37,626 bases of DNA from Nocardia asiatica NBRC 100129 (GCF_000308415.1 NZ_BAFS01000173.1:1-37626), one strand, 5' to 3'. Shown: positions 1 to 8,404, counted from the stretch's first letter. The notes: generated by a model not told the origin, from the letters alone. Numbers and translations are program-made.

Positions 1-1
1 G

Positions 2-682
2 GACACGCCCCGGCAGACGACCGTCAGAGGTCACACCGTCCGGCTCGATCCCTACCCCTTCGAACTGTGGAACACGATGTACGTCTTCGGCCGCGACCGC
101 GAGCTGATCGTGCTCCGCGTAATCCCATCGTCCACCGCCGACGACACCGCGCACACGGCCCTGATGGCCGCCGTCACCGCCGAGTCGGCAACGCCGCAAA
201 CCCCGAGAGCACAGGAAACGGACATGCCCCGAATCGTTCGACAACGCCCGATCACCAACCACCACGACATGAGCCGTACTACCGGCCCACCCGAACCCGA
301 CCGGCAACCCTTCCGAACACCGACCCGCACCCCACGCCTCCTACTCCGTGAACCCGGCACCGGCTCCGAGCGCGTCGACGGCGCTTGGTGGCCATGGACG
401 AACAACCTCACCGCCGAACTGCACGACCTGATCAGCGCCCTCACCCCACGCCTCGGCCCCACCGCTCACGTCAGCTTCGACTGGAACGCGGTCAGTCTCA
501 GCCAACGCCGCATCGACAACCCGGACGGCGTCGAAGTACACGGACCCGATACCGGCCAACCACCCGGCACCATGCACCTGCTCGGCACGAACGACGCCCA
601 GCTGACTCTGCTCGTCATCCCCGCAGGCACCCCACCCGACCAAGCAGACGACCAGATGCGGCGCGCGTCAGGGAAATCATGA
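2..682 (+). CDS. DUF5994-family protein, two domains in one frame (5' partial)
   Basis: The frame is open from the window edge, so the N-terminus is missing. Two copies of a DUF5994-like unit can be read. The first is only a C-terminal half (about bases 2-180), with a hydrophobic strand ELIVLRVIP followed by a TAHTALMAAV-type helix. The second is complete (about 330-680), with VDGAWWPW, a LxAELxxL helix, HVSFDWNAV and LTLLVIPAGT. DUF5994 proteins are small actinobacterial proteins of unknown function, often encoded by neighbouring separate genes. Here no stop lies between the units. An in-frame ATG at 224, preceded by AGGAAAC (213-219), could be the start of a separate second gene, so this is either a fusion or two genes whose intervening stop was lost. 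The family assignment is from memory of the motif pattern. No function is claimed. Confidence 0.6.
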   Translation, partial: DTPRQTTVRGHTVRLDPYPFELWNTMYVFGRDRELIVLRVIPSSTADDTAHTALMAAVTAESATPQTPRAQETDMPRIVRQRPITNHHDMSRTTGPPEPDRQPFRTPTRTPRLLLREPGTGSERVDGAWWPWTNNLTAELHDLISALTPRLGPTAHVSFDWNAVSLSQRRIDNPDGVEVHGPDTGQPPGTMHLLGTNDAQLTLLVIPAGTPPDQADDQMRRASGKS

Positions 683-728
683 GTCGGCGACCCCGGCCAG
701 TTCAGGATGTTTCGAGTAGGCGTTCGGG

Positions 729-980
729 GTGCATGCCGTTGACTTGGCCGACGAAGGTCTGGTGCGGCAGCCGGCTCTGTTCGTAACCGGGTCCGAGGAT
801 CTGGTTCGTACCATATCGCCGGCACAAGCCATGAAATCCATTGTGCCAGACTTGAGATCGCATGTACTGGCGGGTGCCGGCCACTTCATCCAGCAAGAAC
901 GACCGGAACAAGTGAACGGACTACTATTGGATTTCCTCCGGGAGCTCGATGGCGCGGTATCCGGAGGCGTGCGGAGGTAA
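729..980 (+). pseudogene. Truncated alpha/beta hydrolase (C-terminal fragment)
   Basis: About 83 codons resemble the C-terminal third of an epoxide-hydrolase-like alpha/beta hydrolase. They contain the acid-residue strand ALFVTGSEDLV, then LAGAGHFIQQERPEQVN with the catalytic-histidine motif GAGHF, and a final LLLDFLREL helix. Nothing upstream in this frame encodes the nucleophile elbow or oxyanion strand: an in-frame TAG lies at 717-719, and the preceding 50 bases join straight to the DUF5994 frame. Full-length members are about 280-320 residues, so this fragment should not be catalytically active. A GTG at 729 could start translation, but no good ribosome binding site precedes it. The most likely explanation is a deletion remnant. 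Confidence 0.6.
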
Positions 981-1236
981 TTCCGATACGGGGGAAGCAT
1001 AGTTTCCCACAGGCATACTATTCGGCGTGCCCACCGCCACGCGTGCCGCGGGGCCGAGGCGCCAGGCAACTGCAGCCGTACGGCTGCGGCGCGGTCCTGT
1101 GATCAGCGTATCGAAAGGGCCGATGACCTGGGTGTTCCCGGACGCCGGGCGGGGTGTCGATCCCTCCGCCCGGCCGCCCGGAAAAGCCCTGGTCAGCAAC
1201 CTCGGCGCTATCGAGCCCGTGGGTGTCTGTCGGCCG

Positions 1237-1881
1237 TTATGAGGTCGGATTGGTGGCGAGCACGCAGGCGACTGGCGGGTCGAGGTCGAGGGTTTCGACT
1301 CGGAGATGGGCGAAGCCGGCGTCGATGAGCATGTCTTGAAGCTCTTGGGCTGCTCGCACCGTGGTGTCCCGGGTAGCGCCGGGGCAGCGGGGCTGGCTGA
1401 CGAGGGCGATGCGTCCCGCGGGACGGAGCAGGCGGCGCAGTTCGCGCAGCCGCTCTACCGGGTCGGGCCAGAACCCCACGGAGTTGACGGCGAGGATGGC
1501 ATCGAGCGGATCGCCGAAACTCGGCAACTGCTCCACCGAGGCGTTCGTGAGATGCACGCGGCCGGCGCGTATGGCGACGGAGTTGCGGCGGGCGGCATGC
1601 CGGACCATGGCTCGGGAGTGGTCGACGCCGAAGACGTGGCCCTCGGTGGCGCGGCGGGCGAACTCGGCGATAGCGACGCCGGGACCGAAGCCGATCTCGA
1701 GGATCCGATCGGTCGGCTGCACCTCCAGCAACGACACCGCCCAGAGGTTGCGCTGCCGGTTGGAAGGGCGAAGAGCGAACATCCAGCCGTTCATCCACCC
1801 GGCGACGCCTCGAGGTCGACGGGCCTGGCGCACCAAGTATCCGATGGCGCGTTGCTGGAGAGCTGTAGCTGCTTTCTGCAT
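1237..1881 (-). CDS. Class I SAM-dependent methyltransferase
   Basis: This 214-residue protein has a class I (Rossmann-fold) methyltransferase core. Motif I is at about residues 60-68 (ILEIGFGPG). The acidic end of strand 2 is GVDHSRAM, motif IV is LDAILAVNSVGFW, and a later LLRPAGRIALVSQPR segment is typical of UbiE/COQ5-like enzymes. It should transfer a methyl group from S-adenosylmethionine to a small molecule; the acceptor cannot be read from sequence. The gene is divergent from a MerR regulator, with only 38 bp between start codons, and an operator-like palindrome fills that gap, so MerR control is likely. The transcript may be leaderless: a TTGACT -10-like element ends 7 nt before the ATG. 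Confidence 0.8.
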   Translation of the reverse strand: MQKAATALQQRAIGYLVRQARRPRGVAGWMNGWMFALRPSNRQRNLWAVSLLEVQPTDRILEIGFGPGVAIAEFARRATEGHVFGVDHSRAMVRHAARRNSVAIRAGRVHLTNASVEQLPSFGDPLDAILAVNSVGFWPDPVERLRELRRLLRPAGRIALVSQPRCPGATRDTTVRAAQELQDMLIDAGFAHLRVETLDLDPPVACVLATNPTS

Positions 1882-1887
1882 GATCGT

Positions 1888-1919
1888 CAGTCAACGACTT
1901 CAAGTATGCTTGAAGTCAA
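1888..1919 (-). promoter_or_regulatory. MerR-type operator/promoter between methyltransferase and merR-like gene
   Basis: A perfect inverted repeat with 9-bp arms, GACTTCAAG (1896-1904) and CTTGAAGTC (1909-1917), is separated by TATG. Read on the minus strand, TTGACT (1914-1919) and a second TTGACT (1889-1894) are separated by 19 bp that contain most of the palindrome. A 19-bp spacer holding a dyad is the hallmark of MerR-activated promoters, in which the regulator untwists the DNA. The -10 match is weak (3 of 6), so the exact promoter hexamers are an inference, whereas the dyad is certain. Confidence 0.7.
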
Positions 1920-2357
1920 ATGAGCGACCTGTTGACGATCGGCGAGCTGGCGAGCCGCACCGGTGTCGCCGCCTCCGCCCTGCGCTACTGGGAGGACCTG
2001 GGCTTGCTACCGGTCCTGGACCGGGTCGCGGGTCAACGGCGTTATCCGCCGTCGGCGGTCGGGCTGGTCGGTATGGTCTTGGCGCTGCGAAACGTCGGTT
2101 TCACGTTGCGAGAGATCAAAGCGTTCATCGCATCTCGTTCGCCGGCCGAGGCGGGGTGGCGGGAGCTGTACCAGCGCAAGCTCACCGAACTGGATCAACG
2201 GATCGCTCAGGCACAGGCGGCACGCACCGCCATCGCTCACGGTCTGGCTTGCCCGCACGAGGACATTGTCGAGTGTCCCAACTTCGCAAGCGGGGTCACG
2301 GCGCTACTGGCGGGGTGTTCTCTCGAAGAGGCTCACTCGCGGGTTCATTCGCACTGA
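1920..2357 (+). CDS. MerR-family transcriptional regulator
   Basis: The 145-residue protein begins with the MerR winged helix-turn-helix (residues 5-75; LTIGELASRTGVAASALRYWEDLGLL, shown here only as the family signature, ending in an RYWE-like motif), followed by a coiled dimerisation helix (about 80-108). The C-terminal tail holds three cysteines, C111, C119 and C133, in CPHEDIVECPNF and AGCSL. This is a thiol-rich effector region but lacks the CxxCxC [2Fe-2S] cluster of SoxR. The ATG lies 2 bp after the operator dyad, so the mRNA is likely short-leadered or leaderless. The protein probably controls itself and the divergent methyltransferase. The effector is unknown; a metal, thiol-reactive compound or drug is possible. 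Confidence 0.85.
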   Translation: MSDLLTIGELASRTGVAASALRYWEDLGLLPVLDRVAGQRRYPPSAVGLVGMVLALRNVGFTLREIKAFIASRSPAEAGWRELYQRKLTELDQRIAQAQAARTAIAHGLACPHEDIVECPNFASGVTALLAGCSLEEAHSRVHSH

Positions 2358-2384
2358 GCTCGCCGTCGAGCTGGGTGGACCGGT

Positions 2385-3320
2385 TTACGCTCCCACATCG
2401 GCGGTGGCGCGGAAATCGCTGGGGCGCACGCCCCGATGTCGCTTGAACGCCGCGCTGAAACCGAAAGCGTCCGCATAACCGACGGCCTTCGCCACCTGCG
2501 CCACGGTGAGATTTCGGTCGGCCAGTAGTTCTTCCGCCTCGTCCATCCGGCATTCGGTGAGATAGGCCAGGGGCGACTGCCCCATGACCTCGGAGAACCG
2601 CCGGGCGAACAACGCCCGCGATACCCCCGCCTCGGAGGCCAGCGACGCGACCGTCCACCCGGCGGCCGGCTTTCCGTGCATGGCCGCCAAGGCCGGCCCG
2701 ACGACCGGATCGGCGGGGCCGCGATACCAACCCGGCGCGTCGGCGTCCAGCTCCTCGAACCAGTTGCGCAGGGTGCACACCAGCGCCCAGTCGAGCAGCC
2801 GGTCCATCATCGCCTGCGCTCCGGCCGGACGCCGCGCGGCGTCCACGGCGATCGACTCCATCCACGCGCAGACCTCCACGTCGTCGGTCACGACCAAAAC
2901 GGGTGGGAGCGCCCGCAGCAGCCGTTCGTGGCGGCGGCCGGACGCCCGATAGGCGCCGACGATCAGAGCGGTCTCACCGGCAGAGCCGTTTCCCCAGCGA
3001 CCACCGCTCAGCGCGGGATCGCATTTCGCGTCCGGCGCGAAGCAAGCGACATCGTATTGCTCGTGCGGCACGCCGACCGTATCCGTGCGGTCGACCAGGA
3101 CGAACGCCTCCGGGCCGCGCACGATCGCGGTGTCCCCCACCGTGATCCGACGCTCGAGACCACCCGGCAGCAGCAGTGTTCCCCCACCGCGCAGCACGGT
3201 GACCATGGTCAGCGGCGCCTCGTCGGCGAACCGGATGCTCCACGGTGCTTCCAAGACCGCGGTGGTGAGCACGGCTCCCTCCGCACGGATACCGCCCAGC
3301 AGTTTGCTCAATGGGTCCAC
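2385..3320 (-). CDS. AraC-family transcriptional regulator with N-terminal cupin domain
   Basis: This 311-residue protein has two parts. Residues 1-180 form a cupin-like sensing domain (LRGGGTLLLPGG, AIVRGPEAFVLV) of the class seen in RclR-like AraC regulators. Residues about 205-305 form the two helix-turn-helix AraC DNA-binding domain, ending with the conserved VGYADAFGFSAAFKRHRGVRPSDFR-type signature around residues 278-302. It uses a GTG start. The gene is divergent from an NAD(P)H oxidoreductase gene across 130 bp. That gap holds two TAGATC direct repeats (3352-3357 and 3366-3371), which may be regulator contacts. This AraC/oxidoreductase pairing is common for redox or electrophile responses, so control of the neighbour is inferred. 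It is convergent with the merR-like gene across 27 bp. Confidence 0.85.
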   Translation of the reverse strand: MDPLSKLLGGIRAEGAVLTTAVLEAPWSIRFADEAPLTMVTVLRGGGTLLLPGGLERRITVGDTAIVRGPEAFVLVDRTDTVGVPHEQYDVACFAPDAKCDPALSGGRWGNGSAGETALIVGAYRASGRRHERLLRALPPVLVVTDDVEVCAWMESIAVDAARRPAGAQAMMDRLLDWALVCTLRNWFEELDADAPGWYRGPADPVVGPALAAMHGKPAAGWTVASLASEAGVSRALFARRFSEVMGQSPLAYLTECRMDEAEELLADRNLTVAQVAKAVGYADAFGFSAAFKRHRGVRPSDFRATADVGA

Positions 3321-3450
3321 ACCACGAGAGTAGACGAACTCCTATCGAATGTAGATCTTTACCCATAGATCGTCCATTGCCCGGGGTGTGAAATGAAACC
3401 CGAACCGCACCACCGATCGTCCGGAACTCCGGACCAACAGGGAGGCCCTC

Positions 3451-4143
3451 GTGCAGCACAACCCGACCGTGGACACCGCCACCACCCACACCGCGCTGGT
3501 CGTCGTCGCCCACCCCCGGCCTGATTCGCTGACCGCCCATATCGCCGAACTGGCCACCCGGCGGCTCACCGCGGCCGGCTACCGGATCGACCTGCTGGAC
3601 CTGCACGCCGAGAACTTCGATCCCCGGATGACCGCCGCCGACCTGCCCGAATGGGGCAACCGGGACAAGGCCTACTCCCCCGAAGTCGAGAGCCATATGC
3701 GGCGCATCCTCGCCGCCGACGTGATCGTCGCGGTGTTCCCGGTGTACTGGATGCAGGTCCCGGCGATTCTGAAAGGCTGGATCGATCGGGTGTGGAATTA
3801 CGGATTCGCCTACGGCCGCAGCAAACCCCGGCTGGCGGGCAAGCGGATGCTGTGGCTGGGCCTGGCGGGCGCGGCAGACGACGACGCGGTCGTCGAACTC
3901 ATGCAGGATGCGCTGAGCACGCAACTCAACGACGGTATCGCCTACTACTGCGGCCTCACCCAGTCGTCGGTGGGGTTGCTGCCCGGCGCGGAGGAGAAGA
4001 AGCAGCGCCTGGATGCCGCGGGTAATCTACTGCTCGACGAAGCCCTCACCGGCGCGATCCGCGAAGCCCACTATGCGGGCCTGCAAGACCGGGCGCTGCG
4101 CTTCGTCGACGACTTCCTCGCCGCCGACCGGGTTCCGGCCTGA
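3451..4143 (+). CDS. Flavodoxin-fold NAD(P)H oxidoreductase (KefF/MdaB-like)
   Basis: The 230-residue protein is a flavodoxin-like quinone reductase of the KefF/YheR/MdaB group. Visible signatures are the first strand and FMN/FAD phosphate region VVVAHPRPDSL near the N-terminus, and the substrate-side motif FPVYWMQVPAILKGWIDRVW near residues 94-113 (family consensus P-x-x-W-x-x-P-A-x-L-K-x-W-x-D). These enzymes use FAD or FMN to move two electrons from NAD(P)H to quinones or similar acceptors in the cytoplasm. The start is GTG at 3451, with AGGGAGG about 8 bp upstream. It is divergent from the AraC regulator and convergent with the ABC ATPase gene. Confidence 0.85.
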   Translation: MQHNPTVDTATTHTALVVVAHPRPDSLTAHIAELATRRLTAAGYRIDLLDLHAENFDPRMTAADLPEWGNRDKAYSPEVESHMRRILAADVIVAVFPVYWMQVPAILKGWIDRVWNYGFAYGRSKPRLAGKRMLWLGLAGAADDDAVVELMQDALSTQLNDGIAYYCGLTQSSVGLLPGAEEKKQRLDAAGNLLLDEALTGAIREAHYAGLQDRALRFVDDFLAADRVPA

Positions 4144-4213
4144 CCGCTCGAGGGTCGGCCTCCGGTGCCGGGGGCCCGAACCAGGCCACCGCCGGACCGC
4201 GCAAGCCCGGTGA

Positions 4214-5302
4214 TCACCGGACCGGCAAGAGCATTCCGGTCTCCGGGTCGTACCAGCGGCACGCCTCGGGCGGCAGGTACAGGCTCGTGGCGCCGCCCTC
4301 CTCGGCGCGGAAGCCGGGCGGCGCTTGCACTTTCACCGTCTGCCCGCTCACGCGGGTGGTGAGCAGAGTCGAGGAGCCGAGTGGCTCGAGCACTTCGAGT
4401 TCGCCCCGCACCGTCGCGGCCGCCGGTCCGTCGTCCACCACGACGGCCTCGGGGCGGATACCGAGCCGCAGCGTCGAGCCTTCGAACGACGACAGCGCGG
4501 CGGGAACGGCGAGCGATTGCCCACCCAGGTCGATGCGCGACCCCGCCTCCGCCGCGCGGATCGTGCCGGTGAGGAAATTCATCGGCGGGCTGCCGAGGAA
4601 GCCGCCGACGAATTCCGTCGCCGGGTCGTCGTAGACCTCGGTGGGCGGGCCGCACTGGACGATCGTCCCGGCACGCATCACGGCGACGCGATTGCCCAGC
4701 GACAACGCCTCGACTTGATCGTGGGTCACGTAGATCGTGGTGGTGCCGAGTTCCGCGACGAGTCTTTTGAGTTCGGCCCGGAACGACAGCCGCAGCAACG
4801 CGTCCAGGTTGGACAGTGGCTCGTCCATGAGCAGCACGTCGGCGTCCATCACGATCGCCCGCGCCACCGCGACACGCTGGCGTTGCCCGCCGGACAGCCG
4901 CGCCGGATACCGGTCCAGGTACGGGGTCAGCTGCAACAGCTCCGCGGCCCAGGCGACCTTGCGGCGGATCTCGTCGGCCGGCACGCCGTGCACGCGCAGA
5001 CCGAAGCCGATGTTGTCGGCGACCTTCTTGTTGGGGAACACGGCGTAGGACTGGAACACCATCGACAGATTGCGCCGCCGAGGTTCGAGATAGGTGACGT
5101 CCTTGCCGCCGATCACGATCTGTCCCGAGTCCGGCAGCTCCAGTCCGGCGATCATGCGCAGCAAAGTGGTCTTGCCGCAGCCGGACGGCCCGAGCAGCAC
5201 CATGAACTCGCCGTCGGAGATCTCCAGCGAGACCTCGGCGGTGGCACGCGCCGTGCCGCCGGGGTAGGTCTTGGCCAGATCCCGGACGATCACTTCAGCC
5301 AT
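4214..5302 (-). CDS. ABC transporter ATP-binding protein, MalK/UgpC type
   Basis: This 362-residue ATPase has all catalytic motifs: Walker A GPSGCGKTT (residues 38-46), Q-loop Gln84 in MVFQSY, signature LSGGQRQR (136-143), Walker B VLLMDEP (156-162), D-loop SNLD and H-loop His194 in VTHDQVEAL. Residues about 235-362 form a TOBE/OB-type regulatory domain (IRPEAVVV), as in MalK, UgpC and SugC, so this is the energy subunit of a CUT1-like sugar importer. It is the last gene of the operon, 12 bp after permease 2. A 14-bp perfect palindrome (4207-4220) spans its stop codon. It could also accept spermidine- or iron-type cargo, but the permease and binding-protein context favours carbohydrates or polyols. 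Confidence 0.9.
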   Translation of the reverse strand: MAEVIVRDLAKTYPGGTARATAEVSLEISDGEFMVLLGPSGCGKTTLLRMIAGLELPDSGQIVIGGKDVTYLEPRRRNLSMVFQSYAVFPNKKVADNIGFGLRVHGVPADEIRRKVAWAAELLQLTPYLDRYPARLSGGQRQRVAVARAIVMDADVLLMDEPLSNLDALLRLSFRAELKRLVAELGTTTIYVTHDQVEALSLGNRVAVMRAGTIVQCGPPTEVYDDPATEFVGGFLGSPPMNFLTGTIRAAEAGSRIDLGGQSLAVPAALSSFEGSTLRLGIRPEAVVVDDGPAAATVRGELEVLEPLGSSTLLTTRVSGQTVKVQAPPGFRAEEGGATSLYLPPEACRWYDPETGMLLPVR

Positions 5303-5314
5303 CAGCGAACCCCT

Positions 5315-6184
5315 TCATCGCAGCGTCGTCCCCCACATGTTCACCAGGTAGCGCCGCATGACGAAGATGAACGCCAGCGCCGGGATGATCAACGCGAAAC
5401 CGCCCGCGAATCGGTACGCGGTCGATGCTTCGTCCAGTGCCGTGAGCACTTGTGCGGGCAGCGTGCGGTGCCCGAGGGTCACGATCGTCGCGCCGAGGAT
5501 CTCGTTCCACGACAGGACGAACGTGAAGATCGACGACGCGGCCAGCCCCGGCAGCGCGAGCGGAACCACGATCCGGCGCGCGGCCTGCCAGCGGCTGCAT
5601 CCGAAGACCTGGGCCGCCTCCTCCAGATCCGGCGGCACGGCGACGAAGATGCTCGCCGTGATGAGCACGGTGGTCGGCAACGCGAGGGTGGTGTGCACCA
5701 GCGTCACGGCCAGCACCGTGTCGTACACCTCGATGCGCAGGAACATCGTGGCCAGCGGCACCGAGAGCACCACGATCGGCAACGCGCGCACGAACAGGAT
5801 GAAGACCTGGTAGGTGTCTTTGCCGCGAAACGCGTGGCGCGCGAGCGCGTACCCCGCGGGCGCGCCGATCACCAGGGACCAGAAGACCGTGTAGAGGCCG
5901 ACCAGCACCGAATTGCCCAGTGCCTCGATCGTTCCCGTGGCGCGGAAGAAGGAAACCAGAGTCTTGGTGGAGAAGTCGCTCGGGATCAGCGGCTTCGGGA
6001 ACTCGTTGAGCGCCTCGCGGGAGGACACCGCGGCCAGGCCGATGAGCACGATCGGCAACGCCATGAACGAGCTCACGGCCCAGCAGGCCACCTGCACGCC
6101 CACCGCGCGTCTGCGGCGCCTGCGCAAGGGTGCGCGATCGATGGGCGGCAGTGCGCGCCGCGGGGGCGCCTCCGTTCGGTTCAT
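5315..6184 (-). CDS. ABC transporter permease, MalG type
   Basis: This 289-residue integral membrane protein has about six transmembrane segments and the EAA loop that docks on the ATPase (DLEEAAQVFGCSRWQAARRIVVPLALPG region, about residues 180-207, with the conserved EAA---G). The sequence looks like the second permease (MalG/UgpE side) of a carbohydrate importer. The start is placed at ATG 6184, where GAGG lies 8 bp upstream; an upstream start at 6211 would add nine basic residues. It lies 61 bp after permease 1 and 12 bp before the ATPase gene in the same operon. Confidence 0.88.
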   Translation of the reverse strand: MNRTEAPPRRALPPIDRAPLRRRRRRAVGVQVACWAVSSFMALPIVLIGLAAVSSREALNEFPKPLIPSDFSTKTLVSFFRATGTIEALGNSVLVGLYTVFWSLVIGAPAGYALARHAFRGKDTYQVFILFVRALPIVVLSVPLATMFLRIEVYDTVLAVTLVHTTLALPTTVLITASIFVAVPPDLEEAAQVFGCSRWQAARRIVVPLALPGLAASSIFTFVLSWNEILGATIVTLGHRTLPAQVLTALDEASTAYRFAGGFALIIPALAFIFVMRRYLVNMWGTTLR

Positions 6185-6245
6185 CGTGATCCTCGGCGGG
6201 CGTACTCGCACACGGCCGCCTCCATCAGCGGGACGCGACCGCGCC

Positions 6246-7091
6246 TCATCGCGCTTGCTCCGGCTGCCGGACCGCCCGCAGGTAGAACACCGCGGTGGCG
6301 AGCGAGATCGCCAGCACGATCAGCGAGACAGCGCTGGCGACCGCGGGATTCTGCAGATTCGCGTACCACTCGTAGGTCTCCCCCACCAGCAGGGGAAAGT
6401 CCCGCCCGGTCAGCGCCTGCGCCACGGCGAAAGCCTGCAGCGCGAGGATGGTTCGCAGGATCAGCGCCACCTGAAGGCTCGGCCCGAGCAGCGGCAGCGT
6501 CACATGCCGCAGCCGCTGCCACAGATTCGCGCCGAACACCTGCGCGGCCTCGTCGTAGTCCCGCGGGATCATCTGCACGCCCGCCACCACGATCACGAAC
6601 ACCAGTGACGTCGCGCGCCAGATCTCGGCGACCACCACGGCGAACAGCATGGTGCCCGTGTTCTGGTAGCTGAGCCACTGGACTCCCTCGTCCGCGACCC
6701 CGATGCCGACCAGCAGTGAGTTCAGGTAGCCGCGGTTGTCGAAGATGGACAGCCATACCAGGCCCGCGGCCAGCTCGGAGATCGCCAGCGGAAGGCACCA
6801 CAGGTAGAAGTGACCGCCGGCGAACCGCGGCCGCGCCTGCATGAGCAGCGCCATGCCGACGGCGAGCGCGAGCTGGACCGGCACCACGATGACGATCAGC
6901 AGCAGGGTGTTGCGCAGTGCGGTGCGAACGTAGGGATCGTCGGACAATCGCTTCCAGTGGGCGAGGGTGAAGCCGTGGTCGTCACGGAACGCCTCCAGCA
7001 CACCCTGCACGAGCGGCCAGCCGAACAGCGCCGTCAGCAGAACGATCGAGGGCAGCAGCAGCATCCATGGCGAGCGCGGTCGGGACGTCAT
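6246..7091 (-). CDS. ABC transporter permease, MalF type
   Basis: The 281-residue protein has six predicted membrane helices, beginning with WMLLLPSIVLLTALFGWPL near the N-terminus. It carries an EAA loop, YDEAAQVFGANLWQRLRHVTLPLL, near residues 183-206. It is the MalF/UgpA-like partner permease. The start chosen is ATG 7091, which overlaps the stop of the binding-protein gene as ATGA, implying translational coupling; a longer frame upstream would run inside the binding-protein gene. The overlap fixes the operon order as binding protein, permease, permease, ATPase, the same order as lpqY-sugABC in mycobacteria. That similarity does not prove trehalose as substrate. Confidence 0.88.
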   Translation of the reverse strand: MTSRPRSPWMLLLPSIVLLTALFGWPLVQGVLEAFRDDHGFTLAHWKRLSDDPYVRTALRNTLLLIVIVVPVQLALAVGMALLMQARPRFAGGHFYLWCLPLAISELAAGLVWLSIFDNRGYLNSLLVGIGVADEGVQWLSYQNTGTMLFAVVVAEIWRATSLVFVIVVAGVQMIPRDYDEAAQVFGANLWQRLRHVTLPLLGPSLQVALILRTILALQAFAVAQALTGRDFPLLVGETYEWYANLQNPAVASAVSLIVLAISLATAVFYLRAVRQPEQAR

Positions 7092-8404
7092 GGCCAGCCC
7101 ACCCGGCACAGGTCGTCGGCGGGGTCGGGAGCCCAGCACGGCGCCCGCACATCGTCGAGAATGCTCTGCAGGACCCGTGCCTGCTGATCCAGCGTGGAAC
7201 GGATATCGGCCCCGTCGAGCACGATCGAGCGGAAGCTGTCCTTGAAGACCTTGCTGACCTCGCCTTCACGCTGGCCCAGGCCCACCGGCGGCAAGGACAG
7301 GATGCCGCCCGGCGCCTCCTGCTGTCGGCGCACCGCGTCGGCCTCGAGCTGGATGGCAGGCGGCAGGTCGGCCGGGATCGCCGTGTCGACCGCCGGGAAG
7401 AAGCCGTTGGAACGGAGCAACCGCAGTTGTGTTTCGGGGCGGGTGAGCGTGTCGATCGTCCGCTGCGCCAGTTCGAGGTCCGAGCTGCCCTTGGGAATCG
7501 CGAGTCCGGCGATCACGGCCATATAGCCGAGGCCGTGCGCCGAACGGGGCGCGGGAAGCATCCGCCAATTGTGCGGATCGCGCTCGGGGGCGTGCACGAG
7601 GCGCACGACGTGATCCCAGGCCAGACGCACTTCGCCGCTGTCGAGCGGCTCCTGCATGAAGTCGAAATTCGTGCTGGCCGGAACGCAATTCGCCCACAGC
7701 TCACGCAGATACCGCCATGCCGCGACAGCTTCGTCCGAGCGGAAGGTGGTGATCTGGCCGCCGGTGAAGGAAGGCAGCAAGAAGCCTTGGACGAACCGGT
7801 GCAGCAGTCCCTTGGGGCCCGCGGGCAGGCCCAGCACGGGACGATTGCCGTTGGCGCGGCGCGCGGCGATCGCCCAGTCGAGGAACTGGTCATAGGTCAG
7901 CGACGCGGCATCTGCGCCGGACGGCAAGTGCTCGAGCGCGTCCGCGTGTGCGGCGAGGACGTAACTCGCTGTCGCCCAGGGGATGTACCAGGTGCGGTCG
8001 GTGCCCAGCTTGGCCAGTTCCAGGTAGTCGGCGGGCCAGCCGCGGGCGCCGAGGTCGGCGAGCAAGCCGGTCAGGTCTTCCAGATAGCCGTCGGCGAGCG
8101 GCGCGATGTCGCCGTGCAGGCCGCCCAGCAGGCCGATCTGCGTCGCGCCCGCATGGACCTGGCTACGCACCTGGCTCGCGAACGGGCTCTCTTCGATGGT
8201 CACGTAACCGACGCCGGGGACGGCATCGGCGAGCAGTTCGCGGAACCGCTCGGCCTCGTCGGCGGGACGGAACTGCGTGGACAGGAAGATCATGCCGCCG
8301 TTGCCGCTGGTAGCGAATCCGGTGCAGGCCGCGGCGGACAGGGCCGCCGCGCCGGAACCCGCAGCACGCAGAAAGGATCTGCGCGTCAAACCGGGAATCG
8401 GCAT
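7088..8404 (-). CDS. ABC transporter solute-binding protein with Tat signal and lipobox-like cysteine
   Basis: The 438-residue protein starts at ATG 8404, with AGGAG just upstream. The N-terminus has a twin-arginine motif TRRSFLRAAG (residues 7-16), a short hydrophobic stretch and SAAAC with Cys27 as a probable lipidation site; the lipobox is weak because position -3 is Ala, not Leu. This suggests folded export by Tat and anchoring to the outer face of the cell membrane. The rest has the layout of a family 1 extracellular sugar-binding protein, including IPKGSSDLELAQRTIDTL near residue 320 and a short region of hydrophobic and aromatic residues typical of a ligand cleft. It is the first gene of the importer operon. 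The substrate is not identifiable. Confidence 0.85.
   Translation of the reverse strand: MPIPGLTRRSFLRAAGSGAAALSAAACTGFATSGNGGMIFLSTQFRPADEAERFRELLADAVPGVGYVTIEESPFASQVRSQVHAGATQIGLLGGLHGDIAPLADGYLEDLTGLLADLGARGWPADYLELAKLGTDRTWYIPWATASYVLAAHADALEHLPSGADAASLTYDQFLDWAIAARRANGNRPVLGLPAGPKGLLHRFVQGFLLPSFTGGQITTFRSDEAVAAWRYLRELWANCVPASTNFDFMQEPLDSGEVRLAWDHVVRLVHAPERDPHNWRMLPAPRSAHGLGYMAVIAGLAIPKGSSDLELAQRTIDTLTRPETQLRLLRSNGFFPAVDTAIPADLPPAIQLEADAVRRQQEAPGGILSLPPVGLGQREGEVSKVFKDSFRSIVLDGADIRSTLDQQARVLQSILDDVRAPCWAPDPADDLCRVGWP

Noticed and set aside
1027..1242. 71-codon plus-strand frame starting at GTG 1027
   Set aside because: No Shine-Dalgarno, no family pattern and Arg/Pro-rich composition. 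It lies in the convergent gap before the methyltransferase stop and looks like chance.
1920..2357. MerR protein as a SoxR homologue
   Set aside because: The CxxCxC-type [2Fe-2S] cluster is missing; only scattered cysteines remain.
4325..6673. 782-codon plus-strand frame antisense to the ABC operon
   Set aside because: It is an antisense open frame produced by high GC and codon bias of the ABC genes. It is rich in Arg, His and Gln, shows no domains and has no ribosome binding site.
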